A stretch of 64,000 nt of DNA from CAJQLB01 sp041392065 (GTDB lineage: Bacteria > Bacteroidota > Bacteroidia > Flavobacteriales > Flavobacteriaceae), in assembly GCA_041392065.1 (NCBI GenBank), contig JAWKMU010000002.1, positions 1 through 64,000 on the forward strand, read 5' to 3'. The position numbers were made by a program, and so were the translations under genes. The notes under the pieces were generated by a model, which was not told the DNA's origin, ran no database searches, and worked only from the letters and a program-made list of their open reading frames with translations. Shown piece after piece: positions 8,804-17,036 of this stretch; the stretch's first letter is position 1, and every line of letters begins with the position of its first letter.

Positions 8804-11314
8804 ATGAAAACAATGAAACATACATATCATATACACGGAATGACTTGTAACGGTTGTCGCAGTCACGTTGAAGAAACACTTTCAAAAGTAAAAGGTGTTT
8901 CAAAGGCATCGGTTAATTTAGAAAAAGCCGAAGCCATTATAGAAATGGAACAGCATATTTCTTTAGAATCCTTTCAAAAGGCTTTAAAAGATGATGGTGG
9001 TAGATATAGTATCCATAATCAAGGTGAACATCATCACCATTCAAAACCTAAAACGGAGAAAACCCCAAAAGGCAAAGGAACAGGCACATTTTATTGCCCA
9101 ATGCATTGCGAGGGTGATAAAACCTACGACAAACCAGGTGATTGTCCTGTATGCGGTATGGATTTGGTTGAAGAACAAAATATTTCTACATCGCAAAAAG
9201 AGCAATGGACGTGTCCAATGCATCCAGAAATCGTAAAAGATGAAGCGGGTTCTTGCCCTATTTGCGGTATGGATTTAGTACCAATGCAACCAGACCTTTC
9301 TGCTGAAGAAAAGACCTATAAAAAACTATTGAAAAAATTTTGGATAGCAACAGCCTTTACTTTGCCTATTTTCTTAATAGCAATGAGCGAAATGCTTAAT
9401 AACAATCCTTTATACAATATAATGCAACAGAAATATTGGAATTGGGTACAATTCGTTTTATCCATTCCAGTGGTATTTTATGCAACTTGGATGTTTTTTG
9501 AACGTGCTTATCGAAGTATAAAAACGTGGAACCTCAATATGTTTACACTTATTGGTATAGGTGCAGGTGTAGCGTGGTTATTTAGTGTGGTAGGTATGGT
9601 ATTTCCTGATGTGTTCCCCAATGAGTTTAAAACCGAATCGGGAGCAGTTCACGTGTATTTTGAGGCGGCAACAGTTATTTTAACCTTGGTATTGTTAGGT
9701 CAATTATTGGAAGCTCGTGCGCATAGTAAAACCAATTCCGCTGTAAAAGAATTACTGAAATTAGCACCTAACAAAGCTATAAAAATAGTTGATGGTGAAG
9801 AGGTTGAAGTGAGTATTGACAAGATAGAACTTAACGATATTCTTAAAGTAAAACCAGGTGATAAAATCCCTGTTGATGGTATTATTACAGAGGGAGAAAC
9901 CAGTATTGACGAATCAATGATTACTGGTGAACCTATCCCAGTTAATAAGGTTAAAGAAGATAAAGTCAGTAGCGGTACAATAAATGGCAACCAAGCCTTT
10001 TTGATGAAAGCGGAAAAAGTAGGTAGCGACACATTACTTTCCCAAATCATACATATGGTAAACGATGCTAGTAGAAGTCGTGCCCCTATTCAAAATCTTG
10101 CAGATAAAGTATCGGGTTACTTCGTACCTGTGGTAGTCATTATTTCTGTTATCACTTTTATTGTTTGGGGTATTTGGGGGCCAGAACCAGCCTATGTATA
10201 TGCGTTTGTTAATGCCATCGCAGTATTAATTATTGCTTGTCCTTGTGCTTTAGGTTTGGCAACACCAATGTCAGTTATGGTTGGTGTGGGTAAAGGTGCT
10301 CAAAATGGTGTATTGATTAAAAATGCAGAAGCATTAGAAAAAATGAATAAGGTAAATACCCTTATTGTAGATAAAACAGGAACTATAACAGAAGGTAAAC
10401 CCACAGTTGAAACCGTAGGTTCTTTTAGTGATAATTATAACGACAAAAAGGTACTTCAATACATCGTCTCGTTAAATACCAACAGTGAACATCCATTAGC
10501 AGAAGCAACAGTAAAATATGGTAAAGAACTTAATGCTGAAATTTTAAAATCTGCCAATTTTAGTGCAGTTACAGGAAAGGGCGTAGAAGCTGAAATTGAT
10601 AATAAAAAAGTGGCTTTAGGTAATCCAAAAATGATGGAATACGCAAATGCTGAAATCACCTCTAAAATGAAGGAAGAAGCTAAAACCTATCAAAAACAAG
10701 GGAAAACAGTCTCATATTTAGCTATCGATAAAAAAGTGGTTGGTTATGTAGTTATAGGTGATAAAATCAAATATACCAGTGCAAAAGCTATAAAAGAACT
10801 GCAAAATAATGGTGTTGATGTGATAATGCTTACAGGAGATAATCACGATACAGCCCAAGCGGTAGCATCAGAGTTGAATCTGGCAGATTTTAAAGCGAGT
10901 ATGTTACCCGAAGATAAATTAAAAGAAGTCGAGAAACTTCAAAACAATGGTAAAGTGGTTGCTATGGCAGGCGATGGTATCAACGATGCACCTGCATTGG
11001 CAAAAAGTGATGTAGGTATTGCAATGGGTACAGGAACAGATGTCGCTATTGAAAGTGCTATGATTACATTGGTAAAAGGTGATTTACACGGTATAGTTAA
11101 AGCTCGTCATTTAAGTAGTGCAGTAATGAAGAACATTAAACAAAACCTATTTTTTGCACTTATCTATAACACATTGGGCGTTCCTATAGCGGCAGGTGTG
11201 TTATTTCCATTTTTTGGAATTTTATTATCACCAATGATTGCAGCTTTAGCAATGAGTTTTAGTTCTGTTTCAGTTATAGGTAATGCATTACGATTAAGAA
11301 CAATTAAAGTATAA
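8804..11314 (+). CDS. copA: Copper-exporting P1B-type ATPase CopA
   Basis: An 836-residue inner-membrane ATPase that exports Cu(I) from the cytosol. Domains in order: N-terminal HMA (GMTCNGC, Cys15/Cys18); a His-rich linker; two zinc-ribbon-like heavy-metal-binding motifs of the CPMHxE...CPxCGMDLV type at about 97-125 and 137-165; eight membrane helices; actuator TGEP near 371; the metal-site CPC (479-481) with GLATP; the phosphorylated Asp523 in DKTGTITEG; the SEHPLAEA nucleotide motif near 561; and GDGINDAPAL near 723. All catalytic residues are intact and the length is normal. A second ATG lies three codons downstream and cannot be excluded as the start. It probably supplies the periplasmic Cu(I) that the oxidase and CusABC then handle. 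Confidence 0.97.
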   Translation: MKTMKHTYHIHGMTCNGCRSHVEETLSKVKGVSKASVNLEKAEAIIEMEQHISLESFQKALKDDGGRYSIHNQGEHHHHSKPKTEKTPKGKGTGTFYCPMHCEGDKTYDKPGDCPVCGMDLVEEQNISTSQKEQWTCPMHPEIVKDEAGSCPICGMDLVPMQPDLSAEEKTYKKLLKKFWIATAFTLPIFLIAMSEMLNNNPLYNIMQQKYWNWVQFVLSIPVVFYATWMFFERAYRSIKTWNLNMFTLIGIGAGVAWLFSVVGMVFPDVFPNEFKTESGAVHVYFEAATVILTLVLLGQLLEARAHSKTNSAVKELLKLAPNKAIKIVDGEEVEVSIDKIELNDILKVKPGDKIPVDGIITEGETSIDESMITGEPIPVNKVKEDKVSSGTINGNQAFLMKAEKVGSDTLLSQIIHMVNDASRSRAPIQNLADKVSGYFVPVVVIISVITFIVWGIWGPEPAYVYAFVNAIAVLIIACPCALGLATPMSVMVGVGKGAQNGVLIKNAEALEKMNKVNTLIVDKTGTITEGKPTVETVGSFSDNYNDKKVLQYIVSLNTNSEHPLAEATVKYGKELNAEILKSANFSAVTGKGVEAEIDNKKVALGNPKMMEYANAEITSKMKEEAKTYQKQGKTVSYLAIDKKVVGYVVIGDKIKYTSAKAIKELQNNGVDVIMLTGDNHDTAQAVASELNLADFKASMLPEDKLKEVEKLQNNGKVVAMAGDGINDAPALAKSDVGIAMGTGTDVAIESAMITLVKGDLHGIVKARHLSSAVMKNIKQNLFFALIYNTLGVPIAAGVLFPFFGILLSPMIAALAMSFSSVSVIGNALRLRTIKV

Positions 11315-11331
11315 CCATAAAATTAAATAAT

Positions 11332-11817
11332 ATGGAAAATTCAAAAGAACACTCAAACAAAGGAAACTATAAAACCTTCTTTATAATGTTGGCTTGCTCA
11401 TTTGTAGCAATGTACATTACAATGTATTTAAATACCTATTCAATAGACCACGTGTATTTTAGTTTAACAAGATTCTATATGACTTGCTTGGGTATTTCAG
11501 CAATGGCAGTAATAATGTGGTTTTTTATGCGAAAAATGTATAATGATAGAAAGAAAAATATAGCAATTCTTGCAGGTAGTTTTATTCTGTTTATAGGGGC
11601 TTTAGGGTTAGTAAGAGCACAAGCACCAATTATTGGTGATGTCCTTTGGATGAAAGCAATGATTCCTCATCACTCTATCGCTATTTTAACAAGTGAAAGG
11701 GCAGATATTCAAGACCCAGAAGTAAAAAAACTGGCAGAAGATATTATTGAAGCACAACGCAAGGAAATAGAAGAAATGAAAGCAATGATAAAACGATTAG
11801 AAAATGAAAACAAATAA
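11332..11817 (+). CDS. DUF305 membrane protein
   Basis: A 161-residue protein with three hydrophobic helices in the N-terminal two thirds (about 14-32, 45-63 and 77-97) and a helical DUF305-type tail. The tail has the family signature of a Met followed by PHH (MKAMIPHHSIAIL) and ends in a Glu/Lys/Met-rich helix. DUF305 proteins often accompany copper resistance genes in Bacteroidota and the His/Met pattern suggests metal binding; no activity is established here. Its last 14 bases overlap the start of the CusB gene, so the two are probably translationally coupled. Confidence 0.85.
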   Translation: MENSKEHSNKGNYKTFFIMLACSFVAMYITMYLNTYSIDHVYFSLTRFYMTCLGISAMAVIMWFFMRKMYNDRKKNIAILAGSFILFIGALGLVRAQAPIIGDVLWMKAMIPHHSIAILTSERADIQDPEVKKLAEDIIEAQRKEIEEMKAMIKRLENENK

Positions 11818-13579
11818 GATACTAATCTATTTAGGAATATTAGCAGTTGGTTTATTATTAGGTTGGTTGCTATTTGGCGGTTCATCAAAAGAAGAAGCAG
11901 ACCATAATCACAATGAAGTTGCACAAACTAATCAAATGTGGACTTGCTCTATGCATCCACAAATTATGCAACCAGAACCAGGCGATTGTCCCATTTGTGG
12001 AATGGACTTAATTCCTGCCGAGGCTGGTGCAGATGGATTAACAGCAGACCAGTTTAAATTAACAGCTAATGCAATGGCTTTAGCAAACATTCAAACTACA
12101 ATTGTAGGTAATGGTTCAGTCGAAAATGGAATCATAAAACTATCGGGTAAAATAGCTGAAAATGAAGAAGCCAATGCAGTACAAGTGAGTTATTTTTCTG
12201 GTAGAATTGAACGGTTGAATATCAGTTTTACAGGTGAAGAAGTACGTAAAGGTCAATTGTTGGCAACAATCTATTCACCAGAATTATATGCAGCTCAACA
12301 AGAATTGATTACAGCGGCTTCTTTAAAAGCATCGCAACCTGCTTTATACAAAGCGGTTCGTAATAAATTAAAGCTTTGGAAATTGTCTGAAACTCAAATC
12401 AACCAAATTGAATCCTCTGGAAAAGTCATTGAAAATTTCCCTGTGTATGCTACCGTTTCAGGCACGGTGACTGAAAAATTAGTGGAACAAGGCGATTATA
12501 TTAAGCAAGGTCAGCCTTTGTTGAAAATTGCTAATCTCAATACGGTTTGGGCAAATTTTGATGTGTATGAAAATCAAATTGAACAATTCAAGAAAGGGCA
12601 AGAAGTTAATATAATTACCAATGCTTATCCTAATAAACAATTTAAAGGAAAAGTAGATTTTATAGACCCAATTTTAAATACCAAAACTCGTACTGTAGAT
12701 TTACGTGTGGTTTTAAATAATAAAGAAGCCATTTTTAAACCAGGAATGTTTGTAACCGCAGAAATTGAAAGTACTAAAACCAATGCAAAAGAAGTAATAA
12801 CGATACCATCGTCAGCAGTACTTTGGACAGGTGAACGTTCTGTAGTCTATATCAAATCAAATCCAAACGAACCTGTTTTTGAATTGAAAGAAGTGGCTTT
12901 AGGTAATAAAATCGGTGATAATTATGAGGTATTAGAGGGATTATTTACAGGAAATGAAATTGTTACCAACGGAACGTTTACGGTGGATGCTGCTGCACAA
13001 CTACAGGGCAAAAAGTCAATGATGAACAAGCAAGGTGGTAAAACAATGACAGGTCACGAAGGTCATTTAGGTATGGATAATAATACATCAAAAAATGAAA
13101 GTGACCATACTAATATGAATGAACGCTTAAAAGTATCAGAGAAATTTCAAGAGCAATTAAAAGAGGTATACAATGATTACATCAATTTAAAAGATGCATT
13201 AGTAAAAGAAGACTCAAAAGGTAGTTCACAAAATGCATCATCTTTACTATCAAATTTGAGTAGGGTAGATATGAAATTGCTTAAAGATGAAGCGCACAAT
13301 CATTGGATGCCATTAGTAGATGAAATAAAATCTTCTGCAACTTCAATTTCTGAAACGTCCGATATAAAATCACAAAGAGACCATTTTAAACATTTATCAT
13401 CACATTTAATAAAAGCGGTTCAAATATTTGGTGTAAATGAAAAGGTATATGTAGAATTTTGCCCTATGGCAGATAACAATAACGGAGCCTATTGGTTAAG
13501 TAAAGAAGAACAAATCTTGAATCCATATTTTGGTGATGCAATGCTTAAATGTGGTGAAGTAAAACAAACAATAGAATAA
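11804..13579 (+). CDS. cusB: CusB-type RND periplasmic adaptor with C-terminal DUF3347 domain
   Basis: A 591-residue membrane-fusion protein linking the CusA pump with the outer-membrane channel. An N-terminal membrane anchor (7-25) is followed by a heavy-metal-binding motif (CSMHPQI...CPICGMDL, about 47-68), the HlyD-like hairpin, lipoyl and beta-barrel parts (FSGRIERLNISFTGEEVRKGQ; FPVYATVSGTVTEKLVEQGD; NTKTRTVDLRVVL), and a His/Met-rich linker (about 403-435). From about residue 445 the chain is a DUF3347 domain ending CPMADNNNGAYWLS and NPYFGDAMLKCG, like the lipoprotein at 7074-7709. In E. coli, CusF is a separate protein; here a domain that may do a comparable job is fused to the adaptor (inference). 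Confidence 0.93.
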   Translation: MKTNKILIYLGILAVGLLLGWLLFGGSSKEEADHNHNEVAQTNQMWTCSMHPQIMQPEPGDCPICGMDLIPAEAGADGLTADQFKLTANAMALANIQTTIVGNGSVENGIIKLSGKIAENEEANAVQVSYFSGRIERLNISFTGEEVRKGQLLATIYSPELYAAQQELITAASLKASQPALYKAVRNKLKLWKLSETQINQIESSGKVIENFPVYATVSGTVTEKLVEQGDYIKQGQPLLKIANLNTVWANFDVYENQIEQFKKGQEVNIITNAYPNKQFKGKVDFIDPILNTKTRTVDLRVVLNNKEAIFKPGMFVTAEIESTKTNAKEVITIPSSAVLWTGERSVVYIKSNPNEPVFELKEVALGNKIGDNYEVLEGLFTGNEIVTNGTFTVDAAAQLQGKKSMMNKQGGKTMTGHEGHLGMDNNTSKNESDHTNMNERLKVSEKFQEQLKEVYNDYINLKDALVKEDSKGSSQNASSLLSNLSRVDMKLLKDEAHNHWMPLVDEIKSSATSISETSDIKSQRDHFKHLSSHLIKAVQIFGVNEKVYVEFCPMADNNNGAYWLSKEEQILNPYFGDAMLKCGEVKQTIE

Positions 13580-13610
13580 ATAACATAAGCAATAATTAAA
13601 TTTTAAAACA

Positions 13611-14051
13611 ATGAAGAAAGTAATTTTAAGTATAGCTGTAATAGTAGCTATGGGATTAACAAGTTGTAAAAACGAAACTAAAAAAGTTGAAGAAACTACA
13701 ACAACGGAAGTATCAAAAGAAATCGCAATGACAGATTTATCTTTTGGCGTAAGAGGTAATTGTGGGATGTGTAAAACTACCATTGAAAAAGCAGCCAATA
13801 GTGTAGAAGGTGTGGCAAGTGCCAATTGGGATGTTGATAAAAAGAAGATTGATGTTTCTTTTGATGATACCAAAACAGATGCAATGGCAATTCATAATGC
13901 AATCGCAGCTTCAGGGTATGATACTGAAAAAGTAGCAGGAAATGAAGAAGCCTATAAAAATTTACCTGGTTGTTGCCAATACGATCACGAAATGATGATG
14001 AATCAATCTGGTGAAATGAAAAGTGATGTCCATTCAAATCACGATCATTAA
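13611..14051 (+). CDS. HMA-domain lipoprotein, paralogue of 6686-7054
   Basis: A 146-residue lipoprotein (lipobox LTSC, about Cys20) with a short Thr/Glu-rich spacer and one HMA domain. The metal loop GNCGMCKTTIEK and the extra C-terminal NLPGCCQYD motif are nearly identical to those of the secreted HMA protein at 6686-7054. The C-terminus is Met/His-rich (EMMMNQ ... HSNHDH) and may add metal ligands. It is the last gene of the copper island, 31 bases after the adaptor and followed by a terminator. Probable role: periplasmic copper chaperone held at a membrane. Confidence 0.88.
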   Translation: MKKVILSIAVIVAMGLTSCKNETKKVEETTTTEVSKEIAMTDLSFGVRGNCGMCKTTIEKAANSVEGVASANWDVDKKKIDVSFDDTKTDAMAIHNAIAASGYDTEKVAGNEEAYKNLPGCCQYDHEMMMNQSGEMKSDVHSNHDH

Positions 14052-14062
14052 GCAAATAATTT

Positions 14063-14092
14063 AAGAGTCTTTTTCGGAAGGCTCTTTTTTTA
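14063..14092 (+). terminator. Rho-independent terminator of the copper island
   Basis: An imperfect stem formed by AAGAGTCTTT and GGAAGGCTCTT (with G-T pairs) followed directly by a run of seven T. It starts 12 bases after the last HMA gene and closes the copper operon. Confidence 0.75.
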
Positions 14093-15099
14093 CATTTTAA
14101 TTTTAAAAGGGCAGGTAATAAGGTGTTCGTCAGTTGTTCCATTTTGTTTCATAAAGCATAATCACAAATGCGTTGCATTGGTGCTTACCATACATAGCAC
14201 TACTGCGGTGGCACATCCTCGTTAGCACTATGCATTTGCTTTATTTCACACACTACACAACTTCCTCACCCGCAGCTACTCTTGCACCCCAAACCCCAAT
14301 TAGGTGTGTGCTCGTGGCACACAAAATATAAATTGGGGTGCAACCGCTGCTTCATAATTTGGCTCGCCTGCTGTTCGCTGCGGGCAAAACCCACAGGTGG
14401 GATGAGAGCGTCGTGATGAGAAATGTAAAACACAATAAAATAAATCATATTGAAGTTAGAGCATAACAAGACCGTATGTGATGACTTCAAAATGAAGCGT
14501 AGCGTTTTATTTTGAAGTGGTTTCATTTTGGAATAGATGGGCTTATGTCACCTGTGGGTTCACGGGTGTCACAGTTTTTGAAGGCAGCCATTTTGCATAT
14601 ACAATAACCGCTTCAAGAAATTTGAAGTATGCGCATACTTTTAAAACCGCTTTAATAGCTGATTAAATAGATTTTAAAACCCAAAAGCGGATTATTCTAT
14701 ATTGCAAACGCACAGCAAGAGTAACGCATTCAGTCAGCTATTTCAGCCACCACATAACCCATTTTTAAATTGGCAATTGCTCGTTAGTGAATTTTATAAT
14801 CCTCAATTTCCTTAATCTACTTAAATCCTTATAAATTAAATAACCATAAGCACTCACAATTGCTAAAATTTAAAAACGGTAACCATCCTTCAATAGCTTC
14901 CTTCAATTGTTACACTTGCTTTCCCACGCTACACCCAAGCTAAAGCCAACGGCATCAAAAACCTGCGCCACCCTTGCGTTTTCAACGTAGGCGTGGTAGC
15001 CCTATCGGGCTATTTTCCCACACCACCCTTGCTCAACTCGCTGGCGGCTCGCTATTATGGCTATCGCCATACGCTACGCGATTACCTGCCTAAAAGGAG
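14093..15099. other. About 1 kb non-coding stretch with several hairpins and short repeats
   Basis: No convincing gene on either strand; the only long reading frame (14266-14526, minus) has no recognisable features. Base composition is visibly richer in G and C than the neighbours. Structures seen: nested inverted repeat 14282-14343 (outer arms TTGCACCCCAA/TTGGGGTGCAA, alternative arms CCCCAATT/AATTGGGG, inner TGTGTGC/GCACACA); 10-bp arms ACTTCAAAAT/ATTTTGAAGT at 14484-14518; the perfect 16-bp palindrome at 14625-14640; direct repeats AACCGCTT at 14606-14613 and 14645-14652; and two TATC-loop hairpins at 14997-15012 and 15057-15070. This resembles non-coding DNA of integrative elements, but no att site or mobility gene is seen. 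Confidence 0.55.
14606..14652. repeat. Palindrome flanked by AACCGCTT direct repeats
   Basis: A perfect palindrome AAGTATGCGCATACTT (14625-14640) overlaps a CTTCAA/TTGAAG hairpin (14611-14627) and lies between two AACCGCTT copies. A related inverted AAGCGG occurs near 14685-14690. The layout recalls iteron or oriT regions, but no relaxase or replication gene is present to confirm it. Confidence 0.5.
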
Positions 15100-15107
15100 T
15101 AACTTTG
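15100..15107 (+). promoter_or_regulatory. Possible -7 element giving a leaderless transcript
   Basis: TAACTTTG matches the TAnnTTTG consensus and lies only four bases before the ATG at 15112, which would give a nearly leaderless mRNA. An AAGGAG at 15094-15099 is too far from the ATG (12 bases) to be a normal ribosome site. No clear -33 box. Confidence 0.3.
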
Positions 15108-15111
15108 AAAT

Positions 15112-15846
15112 ATGATTGATGATTTAAAAAAGCTATTTCTGCGTTTTAATTATACCGATGAAAAAGGTTTCATCCTCAATGTTCCATCTTTAAATAATGG
15201 AGAACACTTAACATTAGGTTTTGATAATAAAAAAAAAGAGTTCAATATTCATTTTACCAATGAAAACATAAATGAACCAGGTGCAAAACGACGTGAGTTT
15301 ATATTTGCAATGTCTGCTTTTCGTTTTTTCTTATTTTTAAAACGTTTTGAAGTATTCTACAATCAAAGCATTGTCAACCTAATTTTATCATCTAAAACTA
15401 ATCTTGGAAAGTTAAAAAAGCATAAACTAATCATTAATACTTTTACTGATTCGGTTGATTTTGAAGAAAAAATTATTTATCAAAAGCGTAAAGGAAAAGG
15501 CAGACCGTGGAGATTTAGAGAAAATTTCGACTGGAATTTAATAGCAGATAATTTCAAATATCTTGAAAAATCAGATTTAAATTCAGATGAAGTTTTAATC
15601 GCATATAAGTATAATAAAGGTCATTTATCACTTCAAGGCTTCATATATAAGTTTGAACATCTAAAAGGTGTTTATTTTATTCCGATTAGAAAATACAATC
15701 GTTTTGCAAGGTATATGGCAATTGCAATGTATAATTACCTAAATGCATATCCAACTGAAGAAACCTTACCTTTTAGGCAACTAATGTTTGAGCGACTTAA
15801 ACACCCTTATCTGAACAAACAAGAAGAAAAAAGTTTGCAAAGTTAG
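15112..15846 (+). CDS. Orphan hypothetical protein, 244 aa
   Basis: I do not recognise a family. The protein is basic and soluble, with no signal peptide or membrane helix. Visible features: an N-terminal region of short beta-type segments (FILNVPSLNNGEHLTLGF), a Phe-rich helix (AMSAFRFFLFLKRFEVFY), and a very basic KRKGKGRPWRFR patch near residues 124-135 that could contact nucleic acid. The C-terminus is Lys/Glu-rich. It is isolated between two non-coding stretches, next to the mobile-element-like DNA, so it may be an accessory gene of an inserted element. The ATG is preceded by a good -7 box. Codon use appears AT-rich like the host. Confidence 0.7.
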   Translation: MIDDLKKLFLRFNYTDEKGFILNVPSLNNGEHLTLGFDNKKKEFNIHFTNENINEPGAKRREFIFAMSAFRFFLFLKRFEVFYNQSIVNLILSSKTNLGKLKKHKLIINTFTDSVDFEEKIIYQKRKGKGRPWRFRENFDWNLIADNFKYLEKSDLNSDEVLIAYKYNKGHLSLQGFIYKFEHLKGVYFIPIRKYNRFARYMAIAMYNYLNAYPTEETLPFRQLMFERLKHPYLNKQEEKSLQS

Positions 15847-16207
15847 CTGGCTTCCTTCATCCCACGCTCATCATACTATAAAGTTCAAGCCCTACGGGTT
15901 TTGAAAAAAATATTGCACCTGTGGTCAGGCACAAATTTCAAAACCTTTTCCATCAGCAATATTTTTTCCAAAAAACTTGACAGTATGTCAACGCCATCAA
16001 AGAAACGGCTTTCTTTTTTCTCTTTTTCTTTGTAAAAAAAATATTCATTTTTTTATTTCTGATGCAAAAGGAAGCAATCTAAAGCAACAAAATCCATATC
16101 CAACGAATAGCATAAAAGTTGCCATATATTTCAACGGAAGGTACAACTTCGTGTCAAGTCCGTACCAAGTCCGAAGAAAAGTAAGTTTCATTTAAATTAT
16201 TTATGTT
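15847..16207. other. Non-coding stretch before the DUF6266 gene
   Basis: No supported gene; a 72-codon frame with a TTG start (15977-16195) has no family features. Contents: a small inverted repeat TTGACA-GTA-TGTCAA at 15977-15991, an A/T-rich tract at about 16010-16060, and an 11-bp tandem pair CAAGTCCGTAC / CAAGTCCGAAG at 16155-16176, about 30 bases before the next ATG. The tandem pair could be an operator or recombination arm site; nothing decides between them. Confidence 0.5.
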
Positions 16208-16849
16208 ATGGGTAAAATTGCTCAAGGAATTTTAGGAGGGCTTTCCGGTAAGGTTGGAAACATTATCGGTGGAAGCTGGAAAGGTATTGACTACATCAGA
16301 ATTAAACCTTCAAGTGTAGCCAATCCAAGAACTGTAGGTCAGGTAAACCAAAGAAACAAGTTTACTGTGACTTTAGAATTTATTCAAGCTGTTAAACCAT
16401 TTATCCAAAAAGGGTATAAGTTTTTAGCAGTGAAGAAAACAGCATTTAATGCTGCGATGTCTTATGTGTTGAATAATGCCATTACAGGAGTCGAACCAGA
16501 CTTTGAGGTGGATTATGCAACCGCATTAGTAAGTAGAGGCGGTTTATCAGCTGCTTTGAACCCTTCTACAGATCTTGCAACACCTGGAGAGGTAACTTTT
16601 AACTGGGATGATAACTCTGCTGAAGGTAACGCCAACGCTACCGATAAAGCAATGTTATTGGTTTACAATCCATCAAAGAAAGAATCTATTTCTTTAACAG
16701 ATGGTGCAGACAGAACAGAAGGAACTCAAATTGTTGCAATACCAACAACCTACGCAGGAGATACTGTAGAGCTATTTATGGCATTTATAACTGCCGATGG
16801 TAGCCAAGTATCAAACAGTACTTATTTAGGCTCTGGGATAGCCAATTAA
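16208..16849 (+). CDS. DUF6266 family protein
   Basis: A 213-residue protein with the N-terminus typical of DUF6266 in Bacteroidota: MGKIAQGILGGLSGKVGNI, then W-K-G-x-x-Y-I-R, then PRTVGQVNQRNKF. No signal peptide, no membrane helix. The C-terminal half looks like beta strands with an ASP/Asn-rich middle (FNWDDNSAEGNANATDKAM). Function of the family is not known. The gene stands alone and is followed by its own terminator. The gly-rich N-terminus and conserved NPRT/QxxQRxKF motif are diagnostic enough for the family call. Confidence 0.8.
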   Translation: MGKIAQGILGGLSGKVGNIIGGSWKGIDYIRIKPSSVANPRTVGQVNQRNKFTVTLEFIQAVKPFIQKGYKFLAVKKTAFNAAMSYVLNNAITGVEPDFEVDYATALVSRGGLSAALNPSTDLATPGEVTFNWDDNSAEGNANATDKAMLLVYNPSKKESISLTDGADRTEGTQIVAIPTTYAGDTVELFMAFITADGSQVSNSTYLGSGIAN

Positions 16850-16870
16850 TAGCTTGGTGCTTTTATTTGA

Positions 16871-16898
16871 AAACCGCTCAAATCGAGCGGTTTTTTTA
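16871..16898 (+). terminator. Terminator after the DUF6266 gene
   Basis: Perfect 9-bp stem AAACCGCTC / GAGCGGTTT with a five-base loop, followed by TTTT. It starts 21 bases after the stop codon. Confidence 0.85.
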
Positions 16899-17036
16899 TG
16901 CTATATTAGTAAGTGAATTTATTAATGATTGCTCTTGTTTTACTCTTTTTATGCATTTTTTGTATCCTATTTGTTGCCCAAACACGAGGAACCCTTTATT
17001 TTAAAGAAAAGTTAAATATTGTATCGGGAAGTAAGG

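Noticed and set aside
8991..9236. 81-codon plus-strand frame inside copA
   Set aside because: Overlaps the well supported ATPase in a different frame.
14266..14526. 86-codon minus-strand frame in the non-coding kilobase
   Set aside because: Runs through inverted repeats, has no recognisable domain and an irregular composition.
15977..16195. 72-codon frame before DUF6266
   Set aside because: TTG start, low-complexity A/T region and no protein features; better seen as non-coding.
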